The position numbers were made by a program, and so were the translations under genes. From NCBI GenBank assembly GCA_028752905.1, contig JAQNBH010000004.1, positions 9,775,786 to 9,839,785 on the forward strand: a stretch of DNA of 64,000 bases, in the 5' to 3' direction. The notes below the pieces were generated by a model. It did no database searches and had not been told where the DNA came from. It worked only from the letters and a program-made list of their open reading frames with translations. The DNA comes from Cladorhizidae sp. MBARI D1340-BT2. Lineage: Eukaryota; Porifera; Demospongiae; Poecilosclerida; Cladorhizidae. Positions 11,220-22,498 of the stretch are shown here, piece by piece. Each line of letters opens with the position of its first letter. Within the stretch, counting starts at the first letter, position 1.

Positions 11220-11915
11220 TCAGGAATAATGACTAGATGCTCTAGCCTTCATCAGGAATAATGACTAGATGCTCTAGCCTTCATCGGGAATAATGACTAG
11301 ATGCTATAGCCTTCATCAGGAATAATGACTAGATGCTCTAGCTTTCATCAGGAATAATGACTAGATGCTCTAGCCTTCATCAGGAATAATGACTAGATGC
11401 TCTAGCCTTCATCAGGAATAATGACTAGATGCTCTAGCCTTCATCAGGAATAATGACTAGATGCTCTAGCCTCCATCAGGAATAATGACTAGATGATCTA
11501 GCCTCCATCAGGAATAATGACTAGATGCTCTATCCTTCATCAGGAATAATGACTAGATGCTCTATCCTTCATCAGGAATAATGACTAGATGCTCTAGCCT
11601 TCATCAGGAATAATGACTAGATGCTCTAGCCTTCATCAGGAATAATGACTAGATGCTCTAGCCTTCATCAGGAATAATGACTAGATGCTCTAGCCTTCAT
11701 CAGGAATAATGACTAGATGCTCTAGCCTTCACCAGGAAAATGACTAGATGCTCTGTCTTCATCGGGAATAATGACTAGCCTGCATCAGGAATAATGACTA
11801 GATGCTCTAACCTTCACCAGGAATAACTAGAAGCTCTAGCCTTCATCGGGAAATGACTAGATGCTCTAGCCTTCATCTGGAATAATTACTAGGTGCTCTA
11901 GCCTTCATCAGATGA
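11220..11915. repeat. 32-base minisatellite, about 21 copies, containing half a hammerhead motif
   Basis: The unit aggaataatgactagatgct followed by ctagccttcatc repeats every 32 bases with point changes. It shortens and decays toward 11740-11915. On the minus strand each unit contains CCTGATGAAGGCTAGAGCAT then CTAG. That is the same CTGATGA plus stem II hairpin seen once on the plus strand at 10368-10391, but the following GAAA is replaced by TCATTATTC. The array therefore looks derived from that element in inverted orientation. Confidence 0.92.
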
Positions 11916-14141
11916 TGACAAGATGCTGTAATGTGTTCTTTCTTACAAAGTCAATCCTTCACCTTTGGGAAATCTTGAGCTTGAAGAAGTGAAACTACCT
12001 TCAAATGGCTCAACATCTTTATCATGGCCATGGAATGCAAACGCTCGTCGAGACAAGAAAGAAATGCAAGACAGACCTTGCATGGTTGCCACCCATGGTG
12101 TTCACACAGTTGAGCACCAATTCCTTTACTATCCAATTTTGCTGCCAATTTCAACGAAGCTTCTTCATGCGTAGTATTTTCATGGTAATGATATATCTCT
12201 AGAGCAAGGTACTATCAATGAATGCGGATTTCATTTTCTAGAGAAAGTCAAGTGATTTAGACTTTTGGCACTTTAGCAGGTGGCATCATTAGGACCAGGA
12301 CTTTGGGGCTTTAATCCTTATAAAACTGGCACAGCCTTGGTAAAAAATTTCAAAGTATGATATTTAATTAATTATGTAGGCTCTATGTTGGACCGACATA
12401 TTTCCCCCAAATAACATCAGGCATTGGCTCACTATACCTGTTGAACGAGAAGTTGCAGTGAGAAATCATCGATTGGCTGTGTTGATGAGTGGATGAGCTA
12501 CACATGGATTCCTAATTCCAAACTGTCCTCTCCAAGCACTTGGCAGAAATGGCTGACAAAACGCTAATGATAACTTTCTGTTTATGGGTCAGTTGAGGAA
12601 AGATTCACATGATGAGAGATTATGCGTGATAATGTTACGACGGTCAAGCCAGGAAGATAAAACTTTCTTACTCCCTATGATGGAGGTCTAAGCCTTTTAA
12701 ATCAATTATCAACATGATACAGCAGGCTTATATGTATATACTAGGACCAAAAACTCGAACAGGTACATACTCAATAACATTGAATGTGCGATGCAACTGC
12801 TTATTCTACGGATAAATATTAGTTGACTGGCATTTGCACATGCATAGTAGTTTAACTGCTTAGCCTGTGAAATGATCACACTCCAGCAATGCCTATGGGT
12901 GGCACATAATAATATGTAACTACTAATCCATGCCTAACTTGAATACCAGCTTGGCTGAGTCTGACATGAGGATATATGACTTTACACTGATATGCATGAG
13001 AAATGCTTGTGTATCAGTTGGATGGAACTGTACAGTAGAATCAGAACAGCATCAATGCTCACATTGATCAGCACAGGAGTAATAACTGTACCCATACTTT
13101 CATAAATTGATTCATTTGGTTCAAGATCAGGATGTGGTCCACAGTACCTACATAATAGGTACATCATTTCTTTATAGATAGATCTGAGAGGTTCCTTGTG
13201 ATCAGACCAGATCTGCACATCACTTCTGATCCCAAGAGACTGCCTGATATTAACAGACAGAGTCTCTTATGATAAGTCAGGATGCTGCACAACATTCCTG
13301 ATACCAAGAGTACGTGATCTTAAAGATCAAGACTCTTGTAATCAAGCTTGATGCTGCACAACATTCCTGATCCCAAGCCTTCATAAACTGCTTAATCATG
13401 CCTAAAGCATCATATATACCAGCTGATCTTTACCAGATGAATCCACACATTAATCCACCATAATGGTAAAGTATTCAGCACCTTCGGTGTAAGACATGAA
13501 CCATAACATTTCATTCTGGACATCTGGACTTGTATATCTGTCGTTCTTTCTTTCTAGCCATTCAGTTATATCCTAAATGTCCAATACATCCAATACATAA
13601 TTTATGTTATATACAACTATATATGTATAATATGACAGATTTATTGATTGATCATGACATCTCAGCAGCAGTAGCTGAATAAAATTACTCTGATTATAAT
13701 CATGTCCCCTTAATCCAATTGTTCTCTGCCAATAACCTCCACATTTTGAAGAATGTTCACCAGCACTCTTCGATTGATCCTTTCTTCTTTGTGTGCTCCA
13801 TCCAATATCTTACAATTTTTTTTGCATTGTGAGCTGGATATCAGTCTAACAGCATCAGCATAGTACTTCGATAGCTGGCATCTCCTGCATTGATTTCTTA
13901 CGCATAAAAAATAGTAAGTAACATATTACACGAATTGTCTAGCTATAAGAGCTAGTTATATAGCTAGCTATGTAGCTAGCTATATATAGCTTTAAGTACC
14001 AACTTTCCATAAGTTAATTCCGGGACATTTTATATATAGCACGAATTTTCGACTACGCCCCCTAATTAGCATGCGCCTTTCCCTTAACCACGCCCATTAA
14101 TTTTGTACGCCACCAACTAAACGGTTCATCTCATCATACAG
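11916..14141. other. Gene-poor interval
   Basis: No gene recognised. Near 13230-13380 the phrase 'ctgcacaacattcctgat(a/c)c' occurs in an imperfect duplication of roughly 90 bases. Around 13935-13995 there is a palindromic microsatellite built from agctagctat. At about 14016 'attccgggacatt' matches the subterminal motif of the hAT element end at 16085-16180. Confidence 0.45.
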
Positions 14142-15219
14142 CTAAGCTGTGAGGTAGTATTCCCTGTAGATTTCTGTAAGAGGCGGTTGAATTGATCCAT
14201 TGAGGGCAAGATAAAAGGGGCAGGATAAAAGAAGAACAGAGGTTTCGTCAGAGATTCTCAAGCCTTGAAAGAATGCTACAGACTTTAGCTTCCAAGACAA
14301 GAATAACGACTTCAAACCATCATACTGCCTGAGGTAACGATTCACACACTTCAGCAAGCTGAGCCATCGTGTGGGGCAATGCTAAAAAATCACCCCTGGC
14401 TCAGTGAAAAGTGAACACCATAGGATGACAAATTGCTGCTCTCTTGCTGCTATGGAAGTAGTAGAATGTCGATGAAGAGCTGGTCAATGTTCACTGGGAG
14501 TACCTTCAAACCATCTTTGACTGTTAAATCAGCCAAATGGCAGATGCAACCAACATCATACAAAGTTGGGATCTCATCCTTAGTTAGCTTCTGCACACCT
14601 GACCTCACTCCTTTCATAACAATGGTGGTATCCGACATGAAAGACACTGCATTGTCAAAGCTGAGCCCATTCTTAGTCAGTGACTCCTTCAAGGCTTGAA
14701 ACAAGTTGGTAGCTATATTAATGTTCACAACAGGCATATCCAAGAATCTCGTCCGTACTCACCTACCTGTGGATCAAGAAGCCTCAAAAGAATTATGCAA
14801 GACTTATTCCTCTTGTCATGGGATTCATCAATCATCAAAGAGAATGGACCACTTGACATTGACTCCATAACTCTCTGTGTGAAGTAGGGAGCAAGAGCTT
14901 TCTTCACTATGGTGGTGGTTTTGGTGTGGGAACAGGATAATTTCTTTGCAATTTCAGAGTCTGGGAACATCTTGCTGAAAAGCTTGGTGGCATGGTCACT
15001 AGACAGAAAGGATATGTTGTGCTTAGCAACAAATGTAGCCCACCTGACCTCTGCTTCGATTACTTGATCACTTCTCTGATGCTGGAAGAGAGAGGTGATT
15101 GGAATATTTGATAGCACAGCCTTTGACATATCCTTATGTTTCTTGCTCTTGAGGTGAGATGTGACATCATTACGGCCACCATGGGTAACACCAAAGTCGA
15201 TAGTACATCGGGCATACAA
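14142..15219 (-). pseudogene. hAT-family transposase, decayed
   Basis: Read leftward from 15219, a BED-type zinc-finger remnant (CTIDFGVTHGGRNDVTSHLK then SKKHK) is followed by a SLFQHQR linker. Next come AEVRWATFVAKHNISFLSSD, FPDSEIAKKLSCSHTKTT and GPFSLMIDESHDKRNKSCII with the first catalytic Asp. After a frameshift near 14740 the protein continues as LDMPVVNINIATNLFQALKE, then FDNAVSFMSDTTIVMKGVRS with the second catalytic Asp, and LYDVGCICHLADLTVKDGLK. A further broken part (CVNRYLRQYDGL) runs down to 14142. The order and motifs fit hAT transposases common in fish and cnidarians. The first Cys of the BED finger is missing, and the C-terminal dimerisation domain is not seen. There are at least two frameshifts, so it is inactive. 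Confidence 0.85.
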
Positions 15220-16084
15220 GTGACCTAAAATGAAGGCAAGACTACTGACATTACTATTGCATTGAACACAAGCAGCACAATGTACCCATGATGTTATTAT
15301 TTACCCTGTATTTGCTGTATTCCATGCTTACTTACTTTGTCAATCAATTTCATTATATATATTTTTATTTATACCTTTGAAACTCTTGCCTATCCCTATC
15401 CCCTGAAATTCTTTGATCCATTTATTGTCAAAATGGCATTCTCTCCTCTGCTTCTTTTCTACACTAAATTATTATAGCCATTTTGATAACGTGCTGAGAA
15501 GTTTCACCTGAGTGCCGCACCTCCAATCGAAACGAGGTCAAAGGCTGTTTCGCACAACCTTAAAAAACCTTAAAACTTTCTTACGTAGTAGTATGGGGCA
15601 GGACAGATTATCCGCATTGCATATTCATTACAGTTTTCCTGTTGATCTTGATGATGTTGTTGATAGATTTAAACTTAATTAAATGTAATAGGACTTTATA
15701 GGTATGTACATAATGTATTAATAGCATTTCTCTTCCAATTCTTTTCCCCCCCCTTTTTCCCTTCAATTATTGACCCTTGGACTTCATGACTTGGACTTCA
15801 TCACAATTTTTATATATGTCATTGTGATAACCAATCATAATAACTTGGATTTGTTGTTCATTTATTCAATGTAATTTAGTCTTAACATTTTTCTCTCTAC
15901 AGTTTGTATATGCTGTATTTGATATATATATATATATATAATATATCTATATTCAAATTTAATAAAAGAGGCCCCCCCCAAGAATTCCTAGATCCGCCCC
16001 TGAAAAGGGTCCTGTTTTTGTTGCTTTATGAGTACATGTACTAAACAAGCTTGAGACTGCAGTAGTGACGAGTGGTGTGCGTAG
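15220..16084. other. Interior/5' flank of the hAT element and inserted debris
   Basis: Noncoding. Contains a (TA)n run at about 15921-15942. A C-rich end reading agaattcctagatccgcccc then tg is at about 15981-16001; reversed, it begins caggggcggatctagg, a terminal motif type common in hAT-like MITEs. No partner end was found. Confidence 0.45.
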
Positions 16085-16180
16085 CTGTAAATTCCGGGAC
16101 ATTTCCGGGACAAAGACACCACCGGAACAGGCTAAAAATTCCGGGACTGTCCCGGCCATTCCGGGACGGTGGCAACTCTG
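16085..16180 (-). mobile_element. Probable hAT terminus with iterated subterminal motif
   Basis: Read from 16180 leftward, the end is CAGAGTTGCCACCGTCCCGG, a hAT-style TIR start. The motif TTCCGGGAC (or its reverse) is repeated five times within 16090-16170. hAT elements often carry such short iterated transposase-binding motifs. Another copy of the motif lies near 14016, on the far side of the transposase remnant at 14142-15219, so this is likely the 5' end of that element. A matching left terminus was not found. Confidence 0.55.
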
Positions 16181-17103
16181 ATTAGTAGCCACTCTTGAAG
16201 AAGCATCGTTCCAGAATAGATACAGCCTTGACTGATGTAGGCTTTCTCTCTTTTACCTTTTGGCAGAAAATTCTTTTTGTCTGCCTTAGAACGGTAGAAA
16301 CAAAGCACAGTCTTGGGCTTGTTGATAGTCCAACCATGATCACTCTGCAAACATGCAGGTTTCACTCTCCCTTGCTTACCAAAATGGAAAAGATTGGCTG
16401 GTGAGGGACAGAGATATTTTCTTGTGAGATACTAATGAAGAGCAAGTTAGTCTGCTAATCTGAAGCCAATCTGAAGAATTGTTACTGTCCGTTGCGCATT
16501 AGTCATTTTCCACGCCTACTTTCTTTTATCCTTTTTTCCCTTCCCTCTTCCTTTTATTTATTGGTTGCGGCGAGGACCGTAGACTGCTTTGATGGGACGC
16601 ACATGTGCGAATGAGGCTGATGAGCGCCTGACTATGACCCTGTGGTAAAAGGTCGTCACGGCGCCGCTGCCATTCGCAACGTGTGCAAAGGAACTGGAGG
16701 CGGTAGGTCAAGGCATGCTAGTACAGTACCTGTGCTGGACAAGTTTGTTAGATCTGAATGAATCCTAATCAGGTGAGTGTTTACGGTATAATATGTAGTG
16801 TCTAGGTACTTTGCTACAGCCTTTATGTTAAACGTGTGTGGGGTTGGGTGAATTTCACACAGCTGCGCTCTCACAATGTCAATAGAAAGCCAGCTGTTAA
16901 AAGTGGTTGTTATTGTTGTTTCTTTTTAATTTACCTCGAGTACCATCATGAAGGCGGTCTAGTCGACGTTTGTCAAATTAATCGTGTAACTCTATCTATA
17001 AATTTTAAAATAGCTAATAATCTTTAACACATTTTGAAAGCATCAGTAATCCTATCAATATATTATGAGATAAGTTTTTCCTGTGGCATGAGCTATGTTT
17101 TGT
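16181..17103. other. Intergenic between the hAT and piggyBac elements
   Basis: No gene seen. The open frames at 16132-16404 and 16526-16874 overlap on both strands and show no family features I recognise. Confidence 0.4.
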
Positions 17104-17237
17104 TTAACTCTTTGACGGGCACCGAATGCGTCTGCGCGGAACCCCCGTTATTGCGCGGTAACGCATTCATGCGTTGCAGCAGCTTTTGTAAAAAGCAACT
17201 GCTTTTTCAGTTGCCTAGCCTCACCTAAAACGGTAAC

Positions 17238-19416
17238 ATGGCAGAGAAACGAGTGGAGTATATTTCCTCTGACCCACAGTTTCTGTTGGACTATTTTGAT
17301 ACCCTTCAAAGCGATGACTCGGAGAGCGAGTTCGACGGCTATGTTGACGAAGATGAAAGTCTTTTTCCAGACGAAAATATTTTTATCGACGACCAGACGG
17401 AGCCTCAGTCCATTGACTCCAACTGCATTCCTCGCAGTAGACCTGTGGTGGGACTGGACACTGCTGGAACCTCTTATCAAGCTACTGCAAACTATATTTC
17501 ACCTTCGTTTTTAGCTACTCCCCCCATTCCTCCAACTCGGACTGCCTCAGCCACTCCCCCACCCTGCCCTACTCCAACACATTCCTCTGGTTCTGTTCAG
17601 GATTTCACAGGTTATTCAAATAATATAAAATATATTTATATATATTTTTTATAAAAGATTGTCCATTGAACAGCAACTCCAGGACTGAACTTAGACATGA
17701 CTGGGAAACGGTCAGTAGATTTCTTTCACCTGTTCTTCACACCAGCCGTGTTGGACATAATCTTGACTGAACTTAGACATGACTGGGAAACGGTCAGTAG
17801 ATTTCTTTCACCTGTTCTTCACACCAGCCGTGTTGGACATAATCTTTGAAGAATCTACAAGGTAATACCAAATGTTTCAATCACATGATATTTATATATA
17901 GACCATACATAAACAGGTATGATCAACAACAACTCGGCACAGACTATCTGGAGGAGCATGTGTACGCGAGGGGAAATGATTGGCTACGCAATCCCATGAC
18001 AAGAGATGAGCTTGAGCCACTGCTCACTGTACTAATCGGAATGGGAATTGTTGGATTTCCTACATTGAGGTAATGAATTACACTTTTAAATTGTATGTGT
18101 TATTTATTTACACACAAATATTGTGCATGTGCAGGTCTCACTGGAGTACAAAATGGCCATTTTGTTCTGGAAACTTTAGTTCCATCATGTCGGGGCGTAG
18201 GTTTGAGCTTCTCATGAAATATTTTCATTTGAACGACAGCCAAAACCAACCAGATCGGTCCAGCGATAACTATGACAAGCTTTACAAAATCCGGCCATTT
18301 CTTACCCTAGTCATAGAAGCATTTCAAAATGTTTATACGCCATCACAAAATTTTTCCATTGACGAGACCATAATTGGATTCAAAGGGAGACTGTCTTGGA
18401 TTCAATACATGCCGAAAAAGCCTACAAAATGGGGCATCAAGGCATGGGTCATGGCGGATTCAAGCAACGGATACGTATGCAACTTCCAGCTCTATACCGG
18501 TAAAGAAAAATTACATGTGGCGTATAGAGTGGTGACATCACTAGTTAAAAATATCTGTAATATGGGGTACCATATTTACACGGATAATTTTTACTCATCC
18601 ATACAACTTTTTGCTCACCTAAAAAGCCTTGGGTTTGAAGCTTGTGGGACATTGCGGGCTAATGCAAGGGGGCTATCTGCATCCTTCAAGTCCAAAAACC
18701 TAGACAAAGGTGACATTAAAACAATAATTTAGTATGTAAAATAATTTAGTATGTAATAATGATGATGACTTTTTTTTTAAGGCGAGGTGTACACTGAAAA
18801 GATCGACGATACAAACACTACCTGCCTAAAGTGGAGGGACAAACGGGTAGTGCAGATGATTTCGACGTGCCACTCAGGTGAAATGGTAGAGAAGAGGAGG
18901 AGGACAAGAAGTGTTCCTGGGGGACTAGAATCCATATGCAAACCCCACATGGTAGAAGAATACAACCAACATATGGGTGGAGTTGACCGGTCTGACCAAA
19001 TGGTCCTCTACTATGGGTACGCACACAGATCCAAAAAATGGTGGAAGAGGGTTTTCTTCCATCTTCTAGATCTGTCTCTAGTGAACGCACACATCTTGCA
19101 CAACACTGCCACCAACAAGTCACTTACACAGATGGACTTCAGAATAGAAGTAGCCCACGGACTATTAGAGGGGCATTGCCACGCCAATCTGGAAAGAAAA
19201 AGATCCACAGCTAAAGAACTACCACTCCGACTCACCGAAAGGCCATTTCCTGAGAAAATCCCCAAGGATACTCAATTTGGAGGTCGACCAATCTGCGTGG
19301 TGTGCAGAGCAAAGAAAAAACGATCACAAACTATGTATAGATGCAAAACATGCAAATCACCTTTGCACATGCTGAACTGCATGGAGGACTACCACACCAA
19401 ACTGAACTATTCATAG
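17238..19416 (+). CDS. PiggyBac-family transposase, five exons, exon 2 partly duplicated
   Basis: DDD-type cut-and-paste transposase. Predicted exons are 17238-17610, 17683-17861 (or 17777-17861), 17902-18069, 18135-18709 and 18782-19416. Introns are 40-72 bases with GT..AG borders and consistent phases. Exon 1 is acidic and Pro/Thr-rich. Exon 2 encodes SVDFFHLFFTPAVLDIIFEE. Exons 3-4 encode the catalytic core with FSIDETIIGFKGR (first Asp) and HIYTDNFYSS (second Asp). Exon 5 has HMGGVDRSDQM (third Asp) and a C-terminal Cys-rich zinc domain (CVVC..CKTC..H..C). All three catalytic Asp are present. An 82-base tandem duplication at 17683-17846 shifts the frame if both copies are retained. A 3' splice site (cttag, ending 17776) in the second copy would restore the frame. 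It may thus be either broken or rescued by splicing. Confidence 0.88.
17683..17846. repeat. 82-base tandem duplication inside transposase exon 2
   Basis: Two copies of gactgaacttagacatgact and the next 62 bases start at 17683 and 17765. They are essentially identical over 82 bases. The length is not a multiple of three, so reading through both copies changes frame and meets a stop at the end of the second. Confidence 0.93.
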
Positions 19417-19993
19417 AATTACCTTGCACTTATGATATTTTAATTGTGAAACTTTTGATGTGAATGACTGACAATTTAGTCAACCAGTCATTGCTTTACT
19501 TTGACCTACAAATAGAAGAGACAAGGCCAACAATTACTCTCTCACCTTCACCTGTAAACTGTTGATGTCATTGTGACCTAGTGATGTCATCTCTGAACTT
19601 GTCACACAGAGAGAAGACAGTTGAAGACTAAATAGTTGCACCAACTGCAATCCTCTCTTCCACCCTCAAAACAACTAACAAACCTTCATAAGAGCATTGA
19701 CTTCCTTTTACAAGGAATAGCTGTAGATCAAAATTGCAAATAAAATTAGTTCATCATAATCGATGCTAACTGTTGATAAACTAACAAGCATTCTATAGCT
19801 CTTGATTTGACACAAGAGAATGTAACTTGTCAAGTCAGTTTAGTCAGCTAAGATTGATCAGTTGGCATCAACACACAAAAATAATTGTTTGGCCACTAAA
19901 AATAATCAGTTAGCTAACATCTTATTTAGTCGGCAAAGAATGATCAGTTAGGATATAGACACAACACTATTTTGTCAACACTGTTTTGTCATC

Positions 19994-21230
19994 TAACCTG
20001 TGACAGCTCAGCTATGTAAAGGATTGGTCTATTGACAGCTTGATTAGACACCACTACCAAACGGGCAATAATTAGAAATTTTGCTGACAAAGAAAGGGTG
20101 TGACCCAAATTTGAATTGTGATACAGGCAAGATAAGCTACAATTCACGCACAAACTGGAATTGGAGCTAGAGTAAAGCTTGGATGTGATGTTAGTAATTC
20201 AAAAGCTTCTACCTCAGACGCTAAGGTAGCTGATAGACCCTACGCCTCGATCAACTCCGTTTAGTACAGCTTTCCTCACCTATTACACCACTGTGTTAGT
20301 AATCTAAGATTGATCAGGTAGCTAACTAGTCACAAAACAACTTCATCAACTAACCTGGGACGCTCTGGGACGGCTCAGTTTCGTAGAGGATCCATCTCGA
20401 ACGATCTCCCGCCTATTAGTCACCACTTCCTTCTGGGCAATAATTAGAAATTTTGCTGACAATTTTGCTGACAAAGAAAGGGTGTGCCCCAAATTTGAAT
20501 TATGATACAGGCAAGATAAGCTACATAAGCACAAACTGGAATTGGAGCTAGTGAAGCTTGGATGTGATGTTAGCTGATCATCTAATTCAAAAGCTTCTAC
20601 CTCAGACGCTAAAGTAGCTGATAGACCCTACGAACGACCAACTCGGTTTAGTACAGCTTTCCTCACCTATTACAGCAGTGTGTAAGTAATCTAAGATTGA
20701 TCAGGTAGCTAACTAGTCCCAAAACAGCTTCATCACTAACCTGGGACGGCTCAGTTTTGTACAGGAGCCATCTCGAACGATCTACCGCCTATTAGTCACC
20801 ACTTCCTTCCGTTCAATAATTGCTGACAAAGAAAGGGCGTGACCCAAATTTGAGATACAGGTAAAGTAAGCTACAATTCACGCACAAACTGGAATTGGAG
20901 CTAGTAAAGCTTGGATGTGATGTTAGCTGACCATCTAATTCAAAAGCTTCTACCTCAGACGCTAAAGTAGCTGATAGACCCTACGAACGACCAACTCGGT
21001 TTAGTACGGCTTTCCTCACCTATTACACCAGTGTGTTAGTAATCTAAGATTGATCAGGTAGCTAACTAGTCCCAAAACAGCTTCATCACTAACCTGGGAC
21101 GGCTCAGTTTTGTAGAGGATCCATCTCGGACGGTCTACCGCCTATTAGTCACCACTTCCTTCCGTTCAATAATTACAATTTTTGCTGACAAAGAAAGGGC
21201 GTGACCCCAAATTGAAGGGTATGAAAATTG
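19994..21230. repeat. ~355-385-base tandem array in the 3' part of the piggyBac element
   Basis: Units begin with taacctgggacggctcagtt or a close variant at 19994, 20351, 20737 and 21090. Each contains ttgctgacaaagaaagggtg, aagcttggatgtgatgttag, cttctacctcagacgcta and agtaatctaagattgatcag. The last unit is partial and diverges near 21230. The array is noncoding and lies between the transposase stop and the right terminus. Confidence 0.9.
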
Positions 21231-21599
21231 ACACTACGTTTCCGAACGAGTTACAATTCTCGCACAAACTGGGAATTGGCACTAGTAAAGCTTAGATTTG
21301 CTGTTCGCTGATGATTGAATTCAATAGCTGCTACCTGGAGGCCAAGGTAAAAAGCTAGAGTTTAGGCGCTCTTTCATCTCTGTTTAGCACTAGCTTTCAC
21401 CCCTTCCCGTTATAGCGAACTGTTTCTATGGCATAATTATATAGTGCTGAAGGCTGTTACTTGTTTTGGTGCCTTAGAAACGCTTAGACTCTCAGATATC
21501 CTCCCGAACATGCCGCAGGGTCTTATTTAAAATTTGTTTATTTTTTTGCCGACCACGGTGATGCGTTAATTATTCGCGTGCTATCCGTCAAAGAGTTAA

Positions 21600-21944
21600 A
21601 GGAAACTATTTTTTTCGTAAAAAAAAATAAAAAAGAATTGTGTTAAGTTATAAAGATTTTTTTATTTGTTTACTTCGATTACGCTGGCAGATTGAGTATG
21701 CCCAGTTGCAGCCTGGACTGACTTCATGGTCAGGGGTTCATACAGGGGGGCGTAGACCTGGGATAACCCCACCCAAAATGCCCCCCCCCCCCCCCCCCCC
21801 CCAAGAATTTTCACAATAAAAATTTGAAATTTCTTATGTAATATATTACAGTAACGGGAAAAAAAAGAGAGCACTACAGAGAGGGAAGGGAACGTAGACG
21901 CAATAGTAAATTCAAAGATGATCAACGGTAATAAAATTATAATA
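21600..21944. other. Short interval with a poly-C tract
   Basis: A C run of about 22 bases lies at 21781-21802 within a stretch resembling transposon-end debris (caggggggcgtagacctggg at 21754). No gene. Confidence 0.5.
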
Positions 21945-22498
21945 CAGTAGACCCTCGCTAATCCGGACCCCCGCTAATCCGGACCCCGTTAATCCGAAAC
22001 CTCGCTAATCCGAACTGAATTAGGTAGCAAAAAAAAAATTCAAAATGCGTGCCATTATTTAACTTTGAACCTACCACGAGCCTGTCATACGATGCAGCTG
22101 CAGTGATATGGAGAAGAAAAGAGCACACAAGAGCCTTACCATTGAGGAGAAGGTCGAGATCCTGGCCTTGGGAAGAAAAGCTACAAGTTACTAGCTGAAC
22201 AGCATGGAGTTGGAGTCTCAACTATCTCAGACATAAAGAAGGGCAGTGAGTTGCGAGGATTCAAAAGGAAGATGACTGAGATGGGATTCCAGAGTTCTTC
22301 TAAAAGAATGAGGATGGGAAGGGAACATAATGATTAAAAATTACTTGTACTCGCAGTATATTCAACCCACACCTGCAAAAAAATTAACAAATTCAGAGTT
22401 CAATATAATGATATTCATACATTTCACTAATCCGAAAATTTCACTAATCCGAACTACTCAGATCCCCAGGCTATTCGGATTAGTGAGGGTCTACTGTA
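21943..22498 (+). mobile_element. Deleted pogo/Tigger-type element with TA target sites
   Basis: The left end CAGTAGACCCTCGCTAATCC (from 21945) and the reversed right end CAGTAGACCCTCACTAATCC (to 22496) match at 19 of 20 bases. TA dinucleotides lie on both sides (21943-21944 and 22497-22498). Just inside the left end the motif (c)gctaatccg is iterated four times, and two more copies sit near the right end, as expected for transposase-binding sites. The 552-base interior holds a remnant of the CENP-B-type DNA-binding domain and no DDE domain. Confidence 0.88.
22108..22337 (+). pseudogene. CENP-B N-terminal helix-turn-helix remnant of a pogo transposase
   Basis: From ATG 22108 the frame reads MEKKRAHKSLTIEEKVEILA. 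After a small frameshift it continues LLAEQHGVGVSTISDIKKGS and then KRMRMGREHND to about 22337. This matches the N-terminal DNA-binding domain of pogo/Tigger transposases (K-SLT-EEK-EI ... GV--STISDIKK). The rest of the transposase is deleted. It lies inside the 21943-22498 element. Confidence 0.75.

Larger units (their letters stand above)
17104..21599 (+). mobile_element. Complete piggyBac element with TTAA target sites
   Basis: TTAA at 17104-17107 and TTAA at 21596-21599 flank an element whose ends match. CTCTTTGACGG at 17108-17118 is the exact reverse complement of CCGTCAAAGAG at 21585-21595. The interior carries a piggyBac-family transposase (17238-19416) and a 3' noncoding tandem array (19994-21230). 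TTAA target duplications are the hallmark of piggyBac. Size without target sites is 4488 bases. Both ends are intact, which suggests a fairly recent insertion. Confidence 0.92.

Noticed and set aside
11220..11915. Regular short repeats resembling a CRISPR array
   Set aside because: The 32-base units are contiguous with no unique spacers, and the DNA is eukaryotic. The 40-base and 45-base arrays were rejected for the same reason.
16132..16404. Overlapping open frames on both strands next to the hAT end
   Set aside because: No recognisable domain; one frame runs through the transposon terminus.
21781..21802. Poly-C run as possible assembly gap
   Set aside because: Similar runs of different length occur many times in the window within consistent flanks, so they look like genuine sequence features.
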